From Hypsibius dujardini (taxonomy: Eukaryota > Tardigrada > Eutardigrada > Parachela > Hypsibiidae): a stretch of 32,662 nt of DNA. The first letter of the stretch is position 1, and each line of letters starts with the position of its first letter. The stretch lies in contig LRSR01008951.1 of the NCBI GenBank assembly GCA_001579985.1, positions 1 to 32,662 of the forward strand, written 5' to 3'. Both the position numbers and the translations under genes were made by a program. Below the pieces are notes generated by a model that was not told the DNA's origin, searched no databases, and was given only the letters and a program-made list of their open reading frames with translations. Positions 1-10,017 of the stretch are shown one piece after another.

Positions 1-622
1 CTCTCTAGGATAATCAAAATGGCTGCCAAGTTGTTGTTTTTTATGCAATCCTTTCCCTGATTGTGTCAGTGAAAACAACGGAAGAGGAGGATGTCGTTTT
101 AACAATATTGTTCTTTGTTACTGTGCAAAGTTAAGCAAAGAAAAGGCAACCTGATTTATTGATTGAGGCTTTCGTTCTGCAAAATTAAAGATGGATGTTG
201 TTCACATTGCGGGTACACGCATCTTCAAAATAATCCAACAACTCAAAAGACTCGTGGCTCTAATTAAAATTCCTCAGTTAAAGCAGTTGGCTCGGCCGTC
301 TTTCGTGCAGCCCCCGCTAATTAATGAGGCAAATTTTCCTGCAAGCGAGGCACCGATGGCATGATGCATAATCGGTTTGTAAGTACATTGCAGGCACCCC
401 AAAGCTAAACCCCATCCATAACGAGGCGGCCAAGTAGTTTTCTGCGCTCTTTTAGGAACCTGCCATTAAATTTGGCCCATAGATCGCCCAACAAATCTGG
501 CCTAAAATTGTTGTATTTTCAGTGCACATTCACTTCCGGAAAACCAAAATATGTGATAGCTTAATTAGTAAATTTGCATTTTGAAGGCTGAGGGTAATTA
601 TAGTTACTATTTGTCAAAATCG
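1..622. other. Non-coding stretch left of the receptor gene
   Basis: AT-rich, with no exon that I can support on either strand. It lies downstream of the receptor stop (623-625) and should hold its 3'UTR. A tttatt (153-158) would be AATAAA on the minus strand but is far from the stop. Confidence 0.4.
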
Positions 623-3600
623 TTAGTAAAGGAGTCCATGATATTTCGAAAGGTAGTATTGTGTATCTTCACGTTCGTGGACGGATTGCAGTGTAGGATG
701 ATGATGTAGTAGAACGGGATTTAACTGCCACGTATGGTTGTCATTTGGATTGACTATACGGTCCCAATTCCACCTGTTTCAACAACCAATTTAATATAGC
801 AGGTACAGGTACCACTAATCCTAAAAGGCGCGTTTCGTTACCGAGGGGCGGTAACCCAAACAACTCCCCTGAGAGTTCAACGGGGTCTAAACTCCTAGCA
901 ATGCCATTCGATTCAAATTTTGTATATTCACAAAAAACCATACAGGAATAAAATTAATAATAGATGGTTTACTTTAGTATATGCATGAAATGCGTTTTTT
1001 TGTTGACTTCGTTCTACATATTTATTATATTTAGATCTTAATTTTTACCTCAGCCTCAAAAGTATTTTTTTAAAGAGTAAAATTTTAAATCGAATGGCAG
1101 TGCCAGGGGTCCAGATTCCGCTGTACTTTAAAGGGGCCTTCGAGGGATGTGCTTGGTTTGCCACCCCTTGGTAATCGAAACGCGTATTTGTAGTGCACAC
1201 GCAAAATCATTTGTGATGAATGGTGACACGTGTCGAACTAACCGTAAACAAATGGTTGATCCTGTCAGAAAAAGCATGGAAGCCAGTGCGGTGGCCACTG
1301 CCAGGTTTCTCGTGGATATCACTATGAGACAAAATATTACAAGTTGAAGCAATATTCCTCGTGCCCGTGTTCACGAACGATTTTTCATTTCATAGTGGTC
1401 TAATGCTAACCAGACGCTGCGCAAATTCCGTCTATCCCAGTAAAGCCACAAACAGGAACGTCCCGTGGTGCTGTGCCGTTTATCCCTGGCCAAGTAATCC
1501 GCCGATCGGTGCTCCAGTGCAAATTACCGCTAGCCCACATGTAAGTCCCGATAATCTAGCAAAAACATCTAACATATTTTACAACATTTTTTAATAATAT
1601 AACTTATACCATTTCTCAACCAACATAATCTACACTCCGCGGTTGATCCGCATTCATCGCAATTTGCTCTTAAGTTTAGCTTTCAGTTTCTTTCTGCATG
1701 GGGTGATGAAAAATATTGATGTTTTTACTACGGCTTTTTTAATGATCCAATTTATCAAAAAACGTTTGGCAGTGTTAATTAACTTTGAGAACTGCATGTA
1801 GGTGAATGAGAGTGAAATGGGAAAAGTGAGAAGGTGTATAGCGGTTCGATCACCACTTGTTGCTTTAGGTACCCTACCGAACAATCCTTAAATTATGACA
1901 ATACCGATTAGCTAACCTGCATAGTGCCGGTAGTTGTATTGAAGCCGAAAATGTTGAGATCAAGGTTCCTCGATCGATCGCCAGAAATGAGAACATCCCC
2001 TGTCGACAGTCGGGCAGTCCGATTCGCCAACTTTCCCACCAAATTGACGCCTCCACATTCATCGGAAAGATGTTTTAATTCGGTTGCAGCCTTAACGAAG
2101 AGCTCCACTGCTTCGTAGGATGATTTAATGGGTGGCAAATCTAGGGGCTACACGTGGCAGAAAGACAAAATTTGGATATAATGTTGATACTCCGTGATTC
2201 AATGAGATCTTAGTGCTTCGATGTACCAGATGTCCATCAGCGTAAGTGACGTTATACGCATTAGCGGACCTCCTTATTATGGCTGAGTTGAGTGCCTTCA
2301 GCTCGTCACCACCAGGGCGGTAGGTAAGAAAAAACAGGGATTGATAGATCCTTGAAACCTGTCAATAAGCTGTTAATATATTGGCTCCTCCCATAAGTGG
2401 CAGTTCCTCCAATAGCGGATCATATTAGGTTGTTCTGTACCAAATCATTCAATGGGTACGCAAATTGGTCGATTGTACCGTACTCGTCCACCTGCGAAGG
2501 CTGTACGTTGAAGAAGACCTGCAAGATTAAGCGAGTAATCATAGACCTCAGTCCAATAAAACGTTAATCTCCCTGTGCCGGATGTCTCGCTGGTACGAAA
2601 TTCACACAGTACGCATGTAAGCATGTACTTACGTAATCGCCATCAGCCATACTCGCGTCATTAGCGCGTCTCTAAATCGAGCACAACCTTATTACTGGAA
2701 TTAATGTGATCTTTCATTCCTTCGAAACATTAATCGGAATGTCACAGCAAATTGCAATCAATTCTGGATCGTAATTATGTACGGTAACCGTCTAATACAT
2801 ACCAGAATTTGAACGGCTGTAGTGCCGAGAGTTAGCAATATTATCACTAAAAACCAAAACGCGAATTAACTATATTTTTAGGCCACAAAAATGAGAGGGC
2901 ATTGAAACTACCTCTGCTTCGTAATTTGGCGCGTTCAAGAACTGCTTTGATGGTGAGATTGGAGTTGTCAATCATCGTCAACAGCTCCAAATTAAACGGT
3001 TCGACAGACGCCCTCGAACTGACTATCAATTGAGATGCCAGAAACTTGTAGAACGGCGTCAACGCCTTCCCCTCCACAAAAAGAGTGGCATGGTGCCACG
3101 TGTAATACGACATGATTTCCAGGACCACCCTGGCGTAGCCCACGTAGGTGCCCGTGAGGGCGACAGCAGTGGGTGACCCGACGTCGGGGTTTAGGAAGGT
3201 ATTACTGGCCATGGAGCTGAAAAATATGAGGTCGGAAGTTGCGTGACATTAATCCTTAGTAAAAAATTAGTCGCTAATTATGCTCACTGCGGGAAAATGT
3301 ACTAACAATTAGGTGAAACCTTACTTTGAAAAGAGCAACCAGTCATTTCCTGCGTAATTGGAAAAAGACATCCTGTGCATTATGATAGTACCGTGACAAA
3401 TTTGACAGGTTCAAGTAAAAATGTAGGCTCTGTCAAGCTAGACTCACCTCTGGCCAAACTGGCAATCCCAGAGGAATCGGCACAGCCTAAACGAAATTGC
3501 ACGCAACTTGAGGATTTGGATAAATCTGCCATATTTTTACCTAGAAATGAACCCTTAACACAGCAAGTTAAAACTCTAAAATTGTAATAGCTGAACCCAG

Positions 3601-4818
3601 ACAGAGGGACATGAATATGAAGGTTCTTCTGACGCTGTAAAACGCCACTCAGACAATTTCAAATAGTTCTTCCCGGGTAAATATCAGATCACTTTTTAAA
3701 CTCGATTTCAGCAAATTTTAACTATTTCCTAATCTGAAAGTTGAAAAATAAGTGGTCGGGATACTCTGGTTTTTTTGGTGTTGTTGTTTTAAAGAAACTG
3801 TCCACTTTTTGCTGGCGGACCCTTTGCAAGGTTGACCCTTTCCTTCCGCCCAATGAATTTTGGCGCAACTGATTACCGTGGATAGGACCTGAAGCACAAG
3901 GAGACACTGGGGCAAGTGCCGCTGACCAATTAGTTCGAGTGGTTGGCGGGGGGTTGGTATTTATTCAGTTCGTGACTGAGGGTGTTAGTTAGCTATTTCA
4001 TTTCACCAGCCAAGGAGACCAAAATGCATGCCCCCCCCCCCAAATGGGCTAGAAGGGGCACTTAATTGTTTTCTACATTTTTAAATTTTTGCAGCAGGGC
4101 TACAAGCTTTCCCCCCCCCCAACTTAACTTATATTTGCATTCAGAACAAACTGAAACAAATGCCCCCCAAGTCCGTCCGTCACGGATAGAATCAGTTCAA
4201 ATCTAGTTGTAACAAGAAGTACAGAGTACAGAACGCAGAAACAAGAAGTAAAGAAGTTCTGTACAAAAGCATATTATCGGATAAACTCCCAGCAGTTCCT
4301 ATTGATCTGTAATGTTCTATTGGGATCTTGACCTTCCAAAAGTTTAGTTCGATCAGTAATTAGCGTAAAGGCTAAAATTTAATGACAAAACCACTGGACA
4401 AATATTTCGATATGATATTTCATTGGTTTACTAGGTCATTAACTGATGAAAAACGAAAACCTTACTAAGGAACATTCCGTATTTAAATACCTGTTGTCAG
4501 TATGGCGTAACAGTCCGTAGAGCGCTTGCTATTGTAGACATACTCCGAGAGCATGGACACGCTCTGGGATGCGACTTCGTCACAACTCCGAAAGGATGTG
4601 TTAAAAAGATGTTCCATGGTAATGTCAAGGTCATGGTGGGAAGCCTGAACCTTCTCAATGGCAACGTCCATAGCTGGAGCCATTTGAAGAAGATTCACGC
4701 TGAAATTGTACGGCATTAGAGTAATGATTTCGATGTGTCGTGAGGAGACAGTGGAGCCATGAAAATGCATCACAATCAGAGAAACCGTAGTAAAATACAG
4801 AACGTCTTGTAAAGACAT
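623..4818 (-). CDS. NPR-C-like receptor: ANF ligand-binding domain, one TM helix, short tail; one in-frame TAG
   Basis: Ten exons on the minus strand: 4491-4818, 3325-3349, 2912-3216, 2633-2694, 2441-2518, 2227-2358, 1917-2147, 1411-1555, 1243-1297, 623-773. Every junction is GT/AG and every phase matches; the sum is 1512 bases (504 codons with stop). Exon 1 holds a hydrophobic signal peptide followed by RHIEIITLMPYNF, the usual start of an ANF-receptor (type 1 periplasmic-binding-fold) domain. Later exons carry family-like segments: MADGDY/VFFNV, QSLFFLTYRPGGDEL, PPIKSSYEAVELF, STGDVLISGDRSRNLDL, and RITWPGINGTAPRDVPVCGF just before the membrane. Exon 9 encodes one helix (VATALASMLFLTG). Exon 10 is a 49-residue cytoplasmic tail ending in TAA. 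Kinase-homology and cyclase domains are absent, and the length is close to vertebrate clearance receptors. Exon 4 contains TAG at 2672-2674 (codon 227), so this is either a very young pseudogene, a null allele or an assembly error. The ligand is unknown. Confidence 0.72.
823..931 (+). repeat. Dispersed repeat A, copy 1 (receptor intron 9)
   Basis: Shares cgtttcgttaccgagggg ... aacccaaacaactcccc ... aatgccattcgattcaaatt with copies at 1088-1195 and 27000-27115. About 110 bases, in the last intron of the NPR-C-like gene. Confidence 0.65.
1088..1195 (-). repeat. Dispersed repeat A, copy 2, inverted
   Basis: Reverse complement of the repeat at 823-931 (cgtttcgattaccaaggggt ... actgccattcgatttaaaat). 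The two copies are 160 bases apart in the same intron and could pair in the transcript. Confidence 0.65.
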
Positions 4819-5603
4819 GCTGTAGTTGGCTCTTGATTTTGGTTGGAATGGTGGCTTAAATTAATGCGGAATGGATTCGATTATCAATGGACAACTCAGA
4901 GCTCATGTTTACGTAAATTTATTTCTATTGCTACTTATTTTCGAATGGAAAAATCCTTGCCGGAAGAACCTCCACGCTTTTCTGGGAGGAGCAAAATTGT
5001 ATGAGTTGTGCAATCACGAGCAATCTCATCTCGTCCAATTGCGACAACAACCTATTCCGATTAGTGCGTGATCGCGATTTCTCGCACCGACATGCAAGCT
5101 AATTAGTGCATACACTGTAGGTATGTCTTACCGCTTACCGTTATACAGTAGGCACGCAACTGACGTATCCATCAGAACATAGAACCGTTATTGATGATTT
5201 CCACATTGCTTGAATGCTCATTCTCTGTCAGTAGCCCCATATCTGATTACACGGGGAGAAGATTGAAAGCTGCTCCAACATTACCAGAAAACAGTTGGAC
5301 TGAAATTTTATCCCGTCATTCTTCAAAACAGCCTTAACGCTTGCCTAAATCATGAGCATCTGTAAGCACGGTTAAAAAATATCAGACTGGAATTCTTTGT
5401 GTTCGAAAGATACTCTCGTAACCAGATTGGGATGGACGTTTTGAAAAAAAAAAAAAAAACGTTAGACCCCCAAATTGTTTAGTGACAATTGCGATTTAGT
5501 GACAATTCAGTGACAGTTGCTCCAATGTCTCCGTAACGTCTCTACTTATAACACATTGTTCGGTTTAATTAGGCCAACTTTGTAAGTACGGAAATTGTCA
5601 AAG
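4819..5603. other. Spacer between the two receptor copies
   Basis: Should contain the promoter of the receptor at 623-4818 (minus strand) and the 3' end of the second copy. A 66-codon plus-strand frame at 4871-5071 has a hydrophobic stretch but no recognisable features. An A16 run is at about 5444-5459. Nothing else stands out. Confidence 0.4.
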
Positions 5604-7202
5604 TCAATAAAGAAGCCCATGGTATTTCGAAAGATAGTATTGCGTGTCTTCACGCTCGTGTATGGACCGCAGTGTGGGATGGCCATGTAACAGTACGGGA
5701 TTCAGCTGCCACCGGAGACAGTCACTCTCCAGCCGTTCCTGTTGCCATCTGTAATTGGACTATTTGTAAAGATTTGATCAGTAATTATGCTGGATCACAG
5801 CGCGCGTGGCTTACCTTGAGTAAAATGCCGATCCCGTCAGAAAGAGGAGTAACGTGAATGCCCCCACGATTGCAACGCTCCTAAAAGGAATCACTGAACA
5901 AACATAAATAAAAATGTGACACGCGCTGCTGCTCCAAATTTCCCATTTCATGTTTACATATTTAGGTATTAATATTTCGGTACCAATAAAATTTAACTAA
6001 CCCAACTCTGCGCAACTTCCGGTTGTTTCGGAAAAGCCACAAGCAGGAACATTCCGTGGGGGGAATGCCAGTTTTGGATGGCCAAGTAATTTTCCAAGTG
6101 TCACTCCATTGCAGATTATCCTTGGCCAACGTGTAAGTCCCGATGATCTAGCAAAAACAAGTATTTGCATTTAAATTTGAAATCAGTCGTGTTTTACTGT
6201 TCCAGAGCAGACTGGTGGAAACCGGGCTACGGTCAAAATATGCAAATCTTTTTGTCGAATTAAGCAATAGTTCAAGTACACAGTAGCAGTGCGGGAGAAC
6301 CTCAACATCCTAGTGCCAGCAGTTTATTATCACAAATTAAAACCGACCTCAAAACATGCAAAACTACTTTCACCGACAATAAAACAAATTAGGAAGCGCC
6401 AGAGGCATAACATAGTTCTCGGGGGGGGGGCAGTTTTTATCATGAATAAAAATTAGAAAATTGTCCCCCACCCCCCGATAGCAGCCCGAATTAATTAGGG
6501 AGTAGCCGCCCAGAGACGTAGCGAACTTTTTCTGGGGGAGAGGGGCAGCTTTTCTTCTGAATCAGAAAGTAAAAAATTGCCCTCCCTCCCGGCAGCGGCC
6601 TGAATCAATTAAGGGGGCATCCCCCCCCTAGTTCCCCCGTCACGCCTCTGGGGAACGCCAACAAATGACCTCAGTAATTGGTAATCGAATTCCAGACCCC
6701 TCTCCAATGCCTAATTGTAAGATGACTTTTGAAAAGATAATCATCTTTGACCCCTCCCCCATGCTATTTGTGGACGCTACTTAGTGTACCTGCATAGTGG
6801 TGGTTGTCACGTTGAAGCCAAAAATGATGAGATCGAGATTGCGCGATCGGTCGGCGGAAATGAAAAGATCCCTGTCGACAATCGCGTCGTCCTATTCACC
6901 ATCGTCCGTATCAAATCAAGGCCTCCGCATACCGTCGGATCGGGCCTCGCGGCTGTTGCCATCACGAAGAATTCCACGGCTTCGTATGATGACTTGATGG
7001 GCGGTAGATCAAACGGCTAAGTTGAAATAAGTTATTCACATCCTGGTTCGCAGAATATAAACCGCGTGTTCTGTATACCAGATGTCCTTCTGCGTATCTC
7101 AAGTTGTACGCCTCGGCAGATCTCCTTGCAATAACCGAATTGAGGTCACGCAGTTTGTCCCCTCTGGGATGGTTAGTCACAAAGAATACGGACTGAAATG
7201 TC
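5604..7202 (-). pseudogene. Second, 5'-truncated copy of the NPR-C-like receptor gene
   Basis: Paralogue of the gene at 623-4818. Recognisable exons: 7079-7202 (TFQSVFFVTNHPRGDKL), 6790-7016 (PPIKSSYEAVEFFV), 6002-6147 (IIGTYTLAKDNLQWSD), 5815-5880 (membrane helix VAIVGAFTLLLFLTG) and 5604-5748 (47-residue tail ending in TGA). Relative to copy 1, the second of these has lost one G in a G run (near 6866-6873), so its frame closes before the splice site. The third has one extra C in a C6 run (6057-6063 on the plus strand). Exons matching the signal peptide and the N-terminal half are missing upstream. At about 7260-7340 there is a possible extra exon that I cannot align. The membrane and tail exons are intact and very similar to copy 1. 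Both lesions lie in homopolymers, so sequencing error is a real alternative to decay. Confidence 0.65.
6399..6652. mobile_element. MITE-like element with ccagaggc ends and G/C-run arms
   Basis: Left end ccagaggcataacatagttc followed by a run of G; right end is the inverse, ...gttcccccgtcacgcctctgg. An internal near-copy of the start (cagagacgtagcgaac, 6510-6525) makes the interior a partial direct duplication of gggggcag...aattgcc blocks. Ends of the CAGAGGCGTAAC type followed by poly-G are common in short hAT- or piggyBac-like miniature elements of animals. It lies in an intron of the second receptor copy. Confidence 0.6.
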
Positions 7203-7637
7203 CTAGCAAGCGGTATAAAAAAATAAGCAGTTAGCAAACACTTCACCGATCGACGGTGTATCTTATACCGGGCAGGAGCGAGTAGAGATCTGGTGCTATA
7301 TTGGGATAATTTCCAAAGGAGGAACCTTTTAGAAGGTGTCCGCTTCATATTTTTTAATGGAGCTATAATTATGAATTTCAAAATTAATTTTATCGGTCGG
7401 GATACGAAAACAAATTCGACAGAATTTTAAATTTGGGGCAAAAATGCAAGATTCCATTTTTCTTGACTTTGACTGTAAAAACTTCATTTTCGCAGAATAT
7501 ATTAATCTAACGAATTTCGATAATATCCCAATATCCAATAATAAATTATACTATATTAAATAAGCTTTCATCTACTGATCGATGAAATTTAAAAATCATT
7601 ATAATTATAACCATATTAAAAAAAAGAGCGGTTTCAT

Positions 7638-7740
7638 TCTGGAGTGCCCTTCTGAAAATTTTCCCATTTAAGAGGGGCCCAACATTGACCCGGGCAATTA
7701 TTTCCTGAAAAAAAGTGGGCCTAACTGGACTGAAATCCCT
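7638..7740 (+). repeat. Dispersed repeat D, copy 1
   Basis: Reads tctgaaaattttcccattta and ggcccaacattgacccgggc. Related copies are at about 20948-21010 (tttgaaaatcgtcccaagta, gggacccaacaa) and 23222-23278 (caacattgacctgggcc, aaaaaaagtgg). The third copy truncates the orphan receptor exon at 23222-23454. Confidence 0.55.
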
Positions 7741-7989
7741 AACAAAGTAGCTTATGAGGCTTCATGCCAGCTCTTTGACGTCCCTAACAATGGAATCTAT
7801 GGCGATCTATAGGCCAGTTTCGGTTTCTAGTCAAACGTTAGCCCAGATTTTGGCTTCAGGCAAAACGAAAATCAAATGCTATGGGAACCAGGCTTTCCGA
7901 GCTCTCCCCATTTATTTGCCAATGCTACAGGGTACCGCGCAGAAATCGTCTGCATAAAGGCTCAGTTTTCAAAGAATCTCTGATTAAAA

Positions 7990-8110
7990 CAAACTGCTGC
8001 CGTGGAACTTCTAGAGGATTTTTGGTTTATGTAATACTCAAGTGAGCGTTGGAGTTTTTGAACGGGTTTAAAATTGTACGGCAATACGATGAAAGATTTT
8101 TGGGCAAGAG
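7990..8110 (-). pseudogene. Possible fragment of receptor exon 1
   Basis: On the minus strand the segment reads KSFIVLPYNFKPVQKLQ, resembling the IEIITLMPYNFSVNLLQ start of the ligand-binding domain at 4491-4818. DNA similarity is best around the shared tgtacggcaat/tgtacggcatt stretch. No signal peptide or splice donor is visible. It could be the lost 5' part of the second receptor copy or chance similarity. Confidence 0.3.
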
Positions 8111-8164
8111 CCCCTACCCGTCTCCTGTTTGGAAAGGGGGGTCTCGTTCGAAGTTCTAGAGTTA

Positions 8165-9055
8165 TGTCTCTGTTAGGAGTTATGGAGTTGGTGGAGTTGT
8201 TGGAGTTATGTGCCTGTGCCTCACACAAGGGGTGAGGGTTTGGAGTTATGGAGTTATTGGAGTTGTTACATCATTGTTATTCTCATTTTTAGCCTGCAGC
8301 AGAGACAACGCCCTCGCAGATCAGCACGAACCCAATGCTGCCCGAAGAGGCTCAACAAGAATATTTTTTTCTCAATTTTATTTGTGCATTTTACTGTGGT
8401 GTGCTCCAGCGTCCAGCGTATTGTAGGCAAAGACTGCACATGCACAACCCGTGTAAAAATGGAAATTCATAACTTTTAATTTGCAGAGCGTTGCCGGGGA
8501 AGTTATCATCGTGGTAAAAAGCGCAAGAAGGGATTTACCACCAAGGCACCGAAACACCGGCCGGCCGGACGGGGTGTCTGTCGTAGTCATGCAGGCGGTC
8601 TTGCACCATGCTCCTTGAACGAGACCTGTGGCCAAGGGATTTGCAAGAAAGGCTGCCAAAAGACTGACAGCGGATCAATGGAAGTTGCGGCAAAAAGCGA
8701 CTGATTATGACTTGTCTGAGAGTCCTTACTATGTTGTCTGCGCTAGTGCTCATTGAGTTTCTTCCATCATTAAAGCATTCATTTTTTAAGTATGCTTTCA
8801 AGTATGCTTTTTTAAGCATTAAATATTTTTCTCTAGAATTTTTTTATGTTTGGAGGCGGTTGATAACTTACAAATGTTACAGATTAATTGTCAAATGTTT
8901 TATTGTTTTATAATCTCGCAAAAATGGATAATTCCGACCTGATGGGCTGAATGGGCCAGAGAATTTATTAACTCCATAACTCCATAACTCCAACCTACTG
9001 GAGTGTAGTGTCACTAATCTCCGTAACGCATCAGCTCCATAACTCCAACTCCATG
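8165..9055. repeat. Inverted arrays of GGAGTTATGGAGTT units
   Basis: The left array (about 8175-8265) repeats ggagttatggagttggtgg and variants on the plus strand. The right array (about 8968-9055) carries the same unit reversed (ctccataactccataactcc). The enclosed 700 bases include the possible Cys-rich exon. The arms could fold together; no target duplication was found. Confidence 0.65.
8487..8704 (+). CDS. Putative last exon of a small Cys-rich secreted or extracellular protein
   Basis: A plus-strand exon candidate begins after a good acceptor (ttaatttgcag) and ends at TGA 8702-8704. It encodes a basic stretch (RGKKRKKG), then a Cys-spaced end with CRSHAGG, APCSLNETCGQGICKKGC and an acidic/serine tail. 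A likely preceding exon ends at 8450 (IVGKDCTCTT) in matching phase, which would leave a 36-base intron. Upstream of that is a hydrophobic stretch (IFFSILFVHFTVV) but no convincing start codon. I do not recognise a family; the Cys spacing recalls EGF-like or knottin-like domains without matching one. The opposite strand and another plus frame are also open, so the coding call is tentative. Confidence 0.35.
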
Positions 9056-9490
9056 CCACTTGTCGTGACCGTAGTCTGAAAAGTTCTTGTTCCAAAACTC
9101 GCCGCAAGTGTTTCTGAAGGATACTGCCGAATGCGAATCCGGGCAATACCCAAGTGTAGCATGGGCTTCTGCCGAAAAAAGGCGAGGCAAATATCCTTGA
9201 AATCATTGGGGTTGGCGGATATACAGTATACTCGGTAAAGTAACACAATCAGCAGTTTTTTCCATTTCGATTTGGCCTGATATGCCATGTTGGAATCGTC
9301 CGTCACTTTTACCGAGACAAAATTAGACTCACCATTTTTAAAGGCTACCTTTTTAAAATCAAGCAAAGCATGATAGATAAGACCATTTAGTGTTGCCAGA
9401 ACCGATCTTGCCACAGGAAACGCCACACCGCCGAACAGGAGGCGGTATATCGTACGCCGCACCATCAAAATTTAAAATAATTTTGACAAA

Positions 9491-9787
9491 ATGGGGCACT
9501 GCCATAGTGCCACTGCCACTGCCATACTGATAGTTTGTTATACACCCTACCCAAGCTACGCTGCCAGTGGAGACAGTAAGTACAGACTGAATGTATTTGT
9601 CTTCTACCCTTCCAAGTTTCTAATGGGGTTCAAAAATATTGATGTTGACCGTTTTCGTGAAGTAAATGTGTTCAAAGCGTTAATTCAAGACCTCGCCCGC
9701 GCTGAGGATGACCTCTCGCATACTGGCGCGGCGAATCCCAACACTCCCCTCAACAACAGCTTCAGATTCTACCTCACTTGGCGTTGA
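9491..9787 (+). CDS. Unrecognised open reading frame, possible fragment
   Basis: ATG-initiated frame with a weakly hydrophobic start (TATAILIVCYTPYPSYAA) and a polar remainder. An open stretch in another frame begins at 9778 and runs to about 10017 (GSIDIDSGAKCLQLTATLV), so the two may be one coding region split by a frameshift. I recognise no domain. A divergent 145-codon open frame on the minus strand starts 22 bases upstream. Base composition is not clearly coding. Confidence 0.2.
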   Translation: MGHCHSATATAILIVCYTPYPSYAASGDSKYRLNVFVFYPSKFLMGFKNIDVDRFREVNVFKALIQDLARAEDDLSHTGAANPNTPLNNSFRFYLTWR

Positions 9788-10017
9788 GTATCACCAATGT
9801 CAACCGAAACTTACTGACCGGCCTCAGTAGTGGCTCCATCGATATAGACAGCGGCGCTAAATGCCTTCAATTGACTGCGACCCTCGTAGCGGACGTGACT
9901 CAGGCAGTCAACCATGCCAATGACTTCATCACTGGACCATTGCAAAGCAAAATTTTACCCACTAGACAAAACGCTTTTAAATTTTGTTTATTTGAAAAAA
10001 AAACTAGAAATACTTGA

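Noticed and set aside
623-1297. Receptor guanylyl cyclase kinase-homology region after the membrane helix
   Set aside because: The exon after the helix ends in a stop in both copies and shows no kinase-homology motif.
3375-3587. 70-codon plus-strand frame in receptor intron 1
   Set aside because: It overlies a receptor intron on the other strand and has no hydrophobic, domain or splice support.
9031-9468. 145-codon minus-strand open frame
   Set aside because: Its end runs into the GGAGTTATGGAGTT array and no domain is recognisable, so it may be chance. I did not call it a gene.
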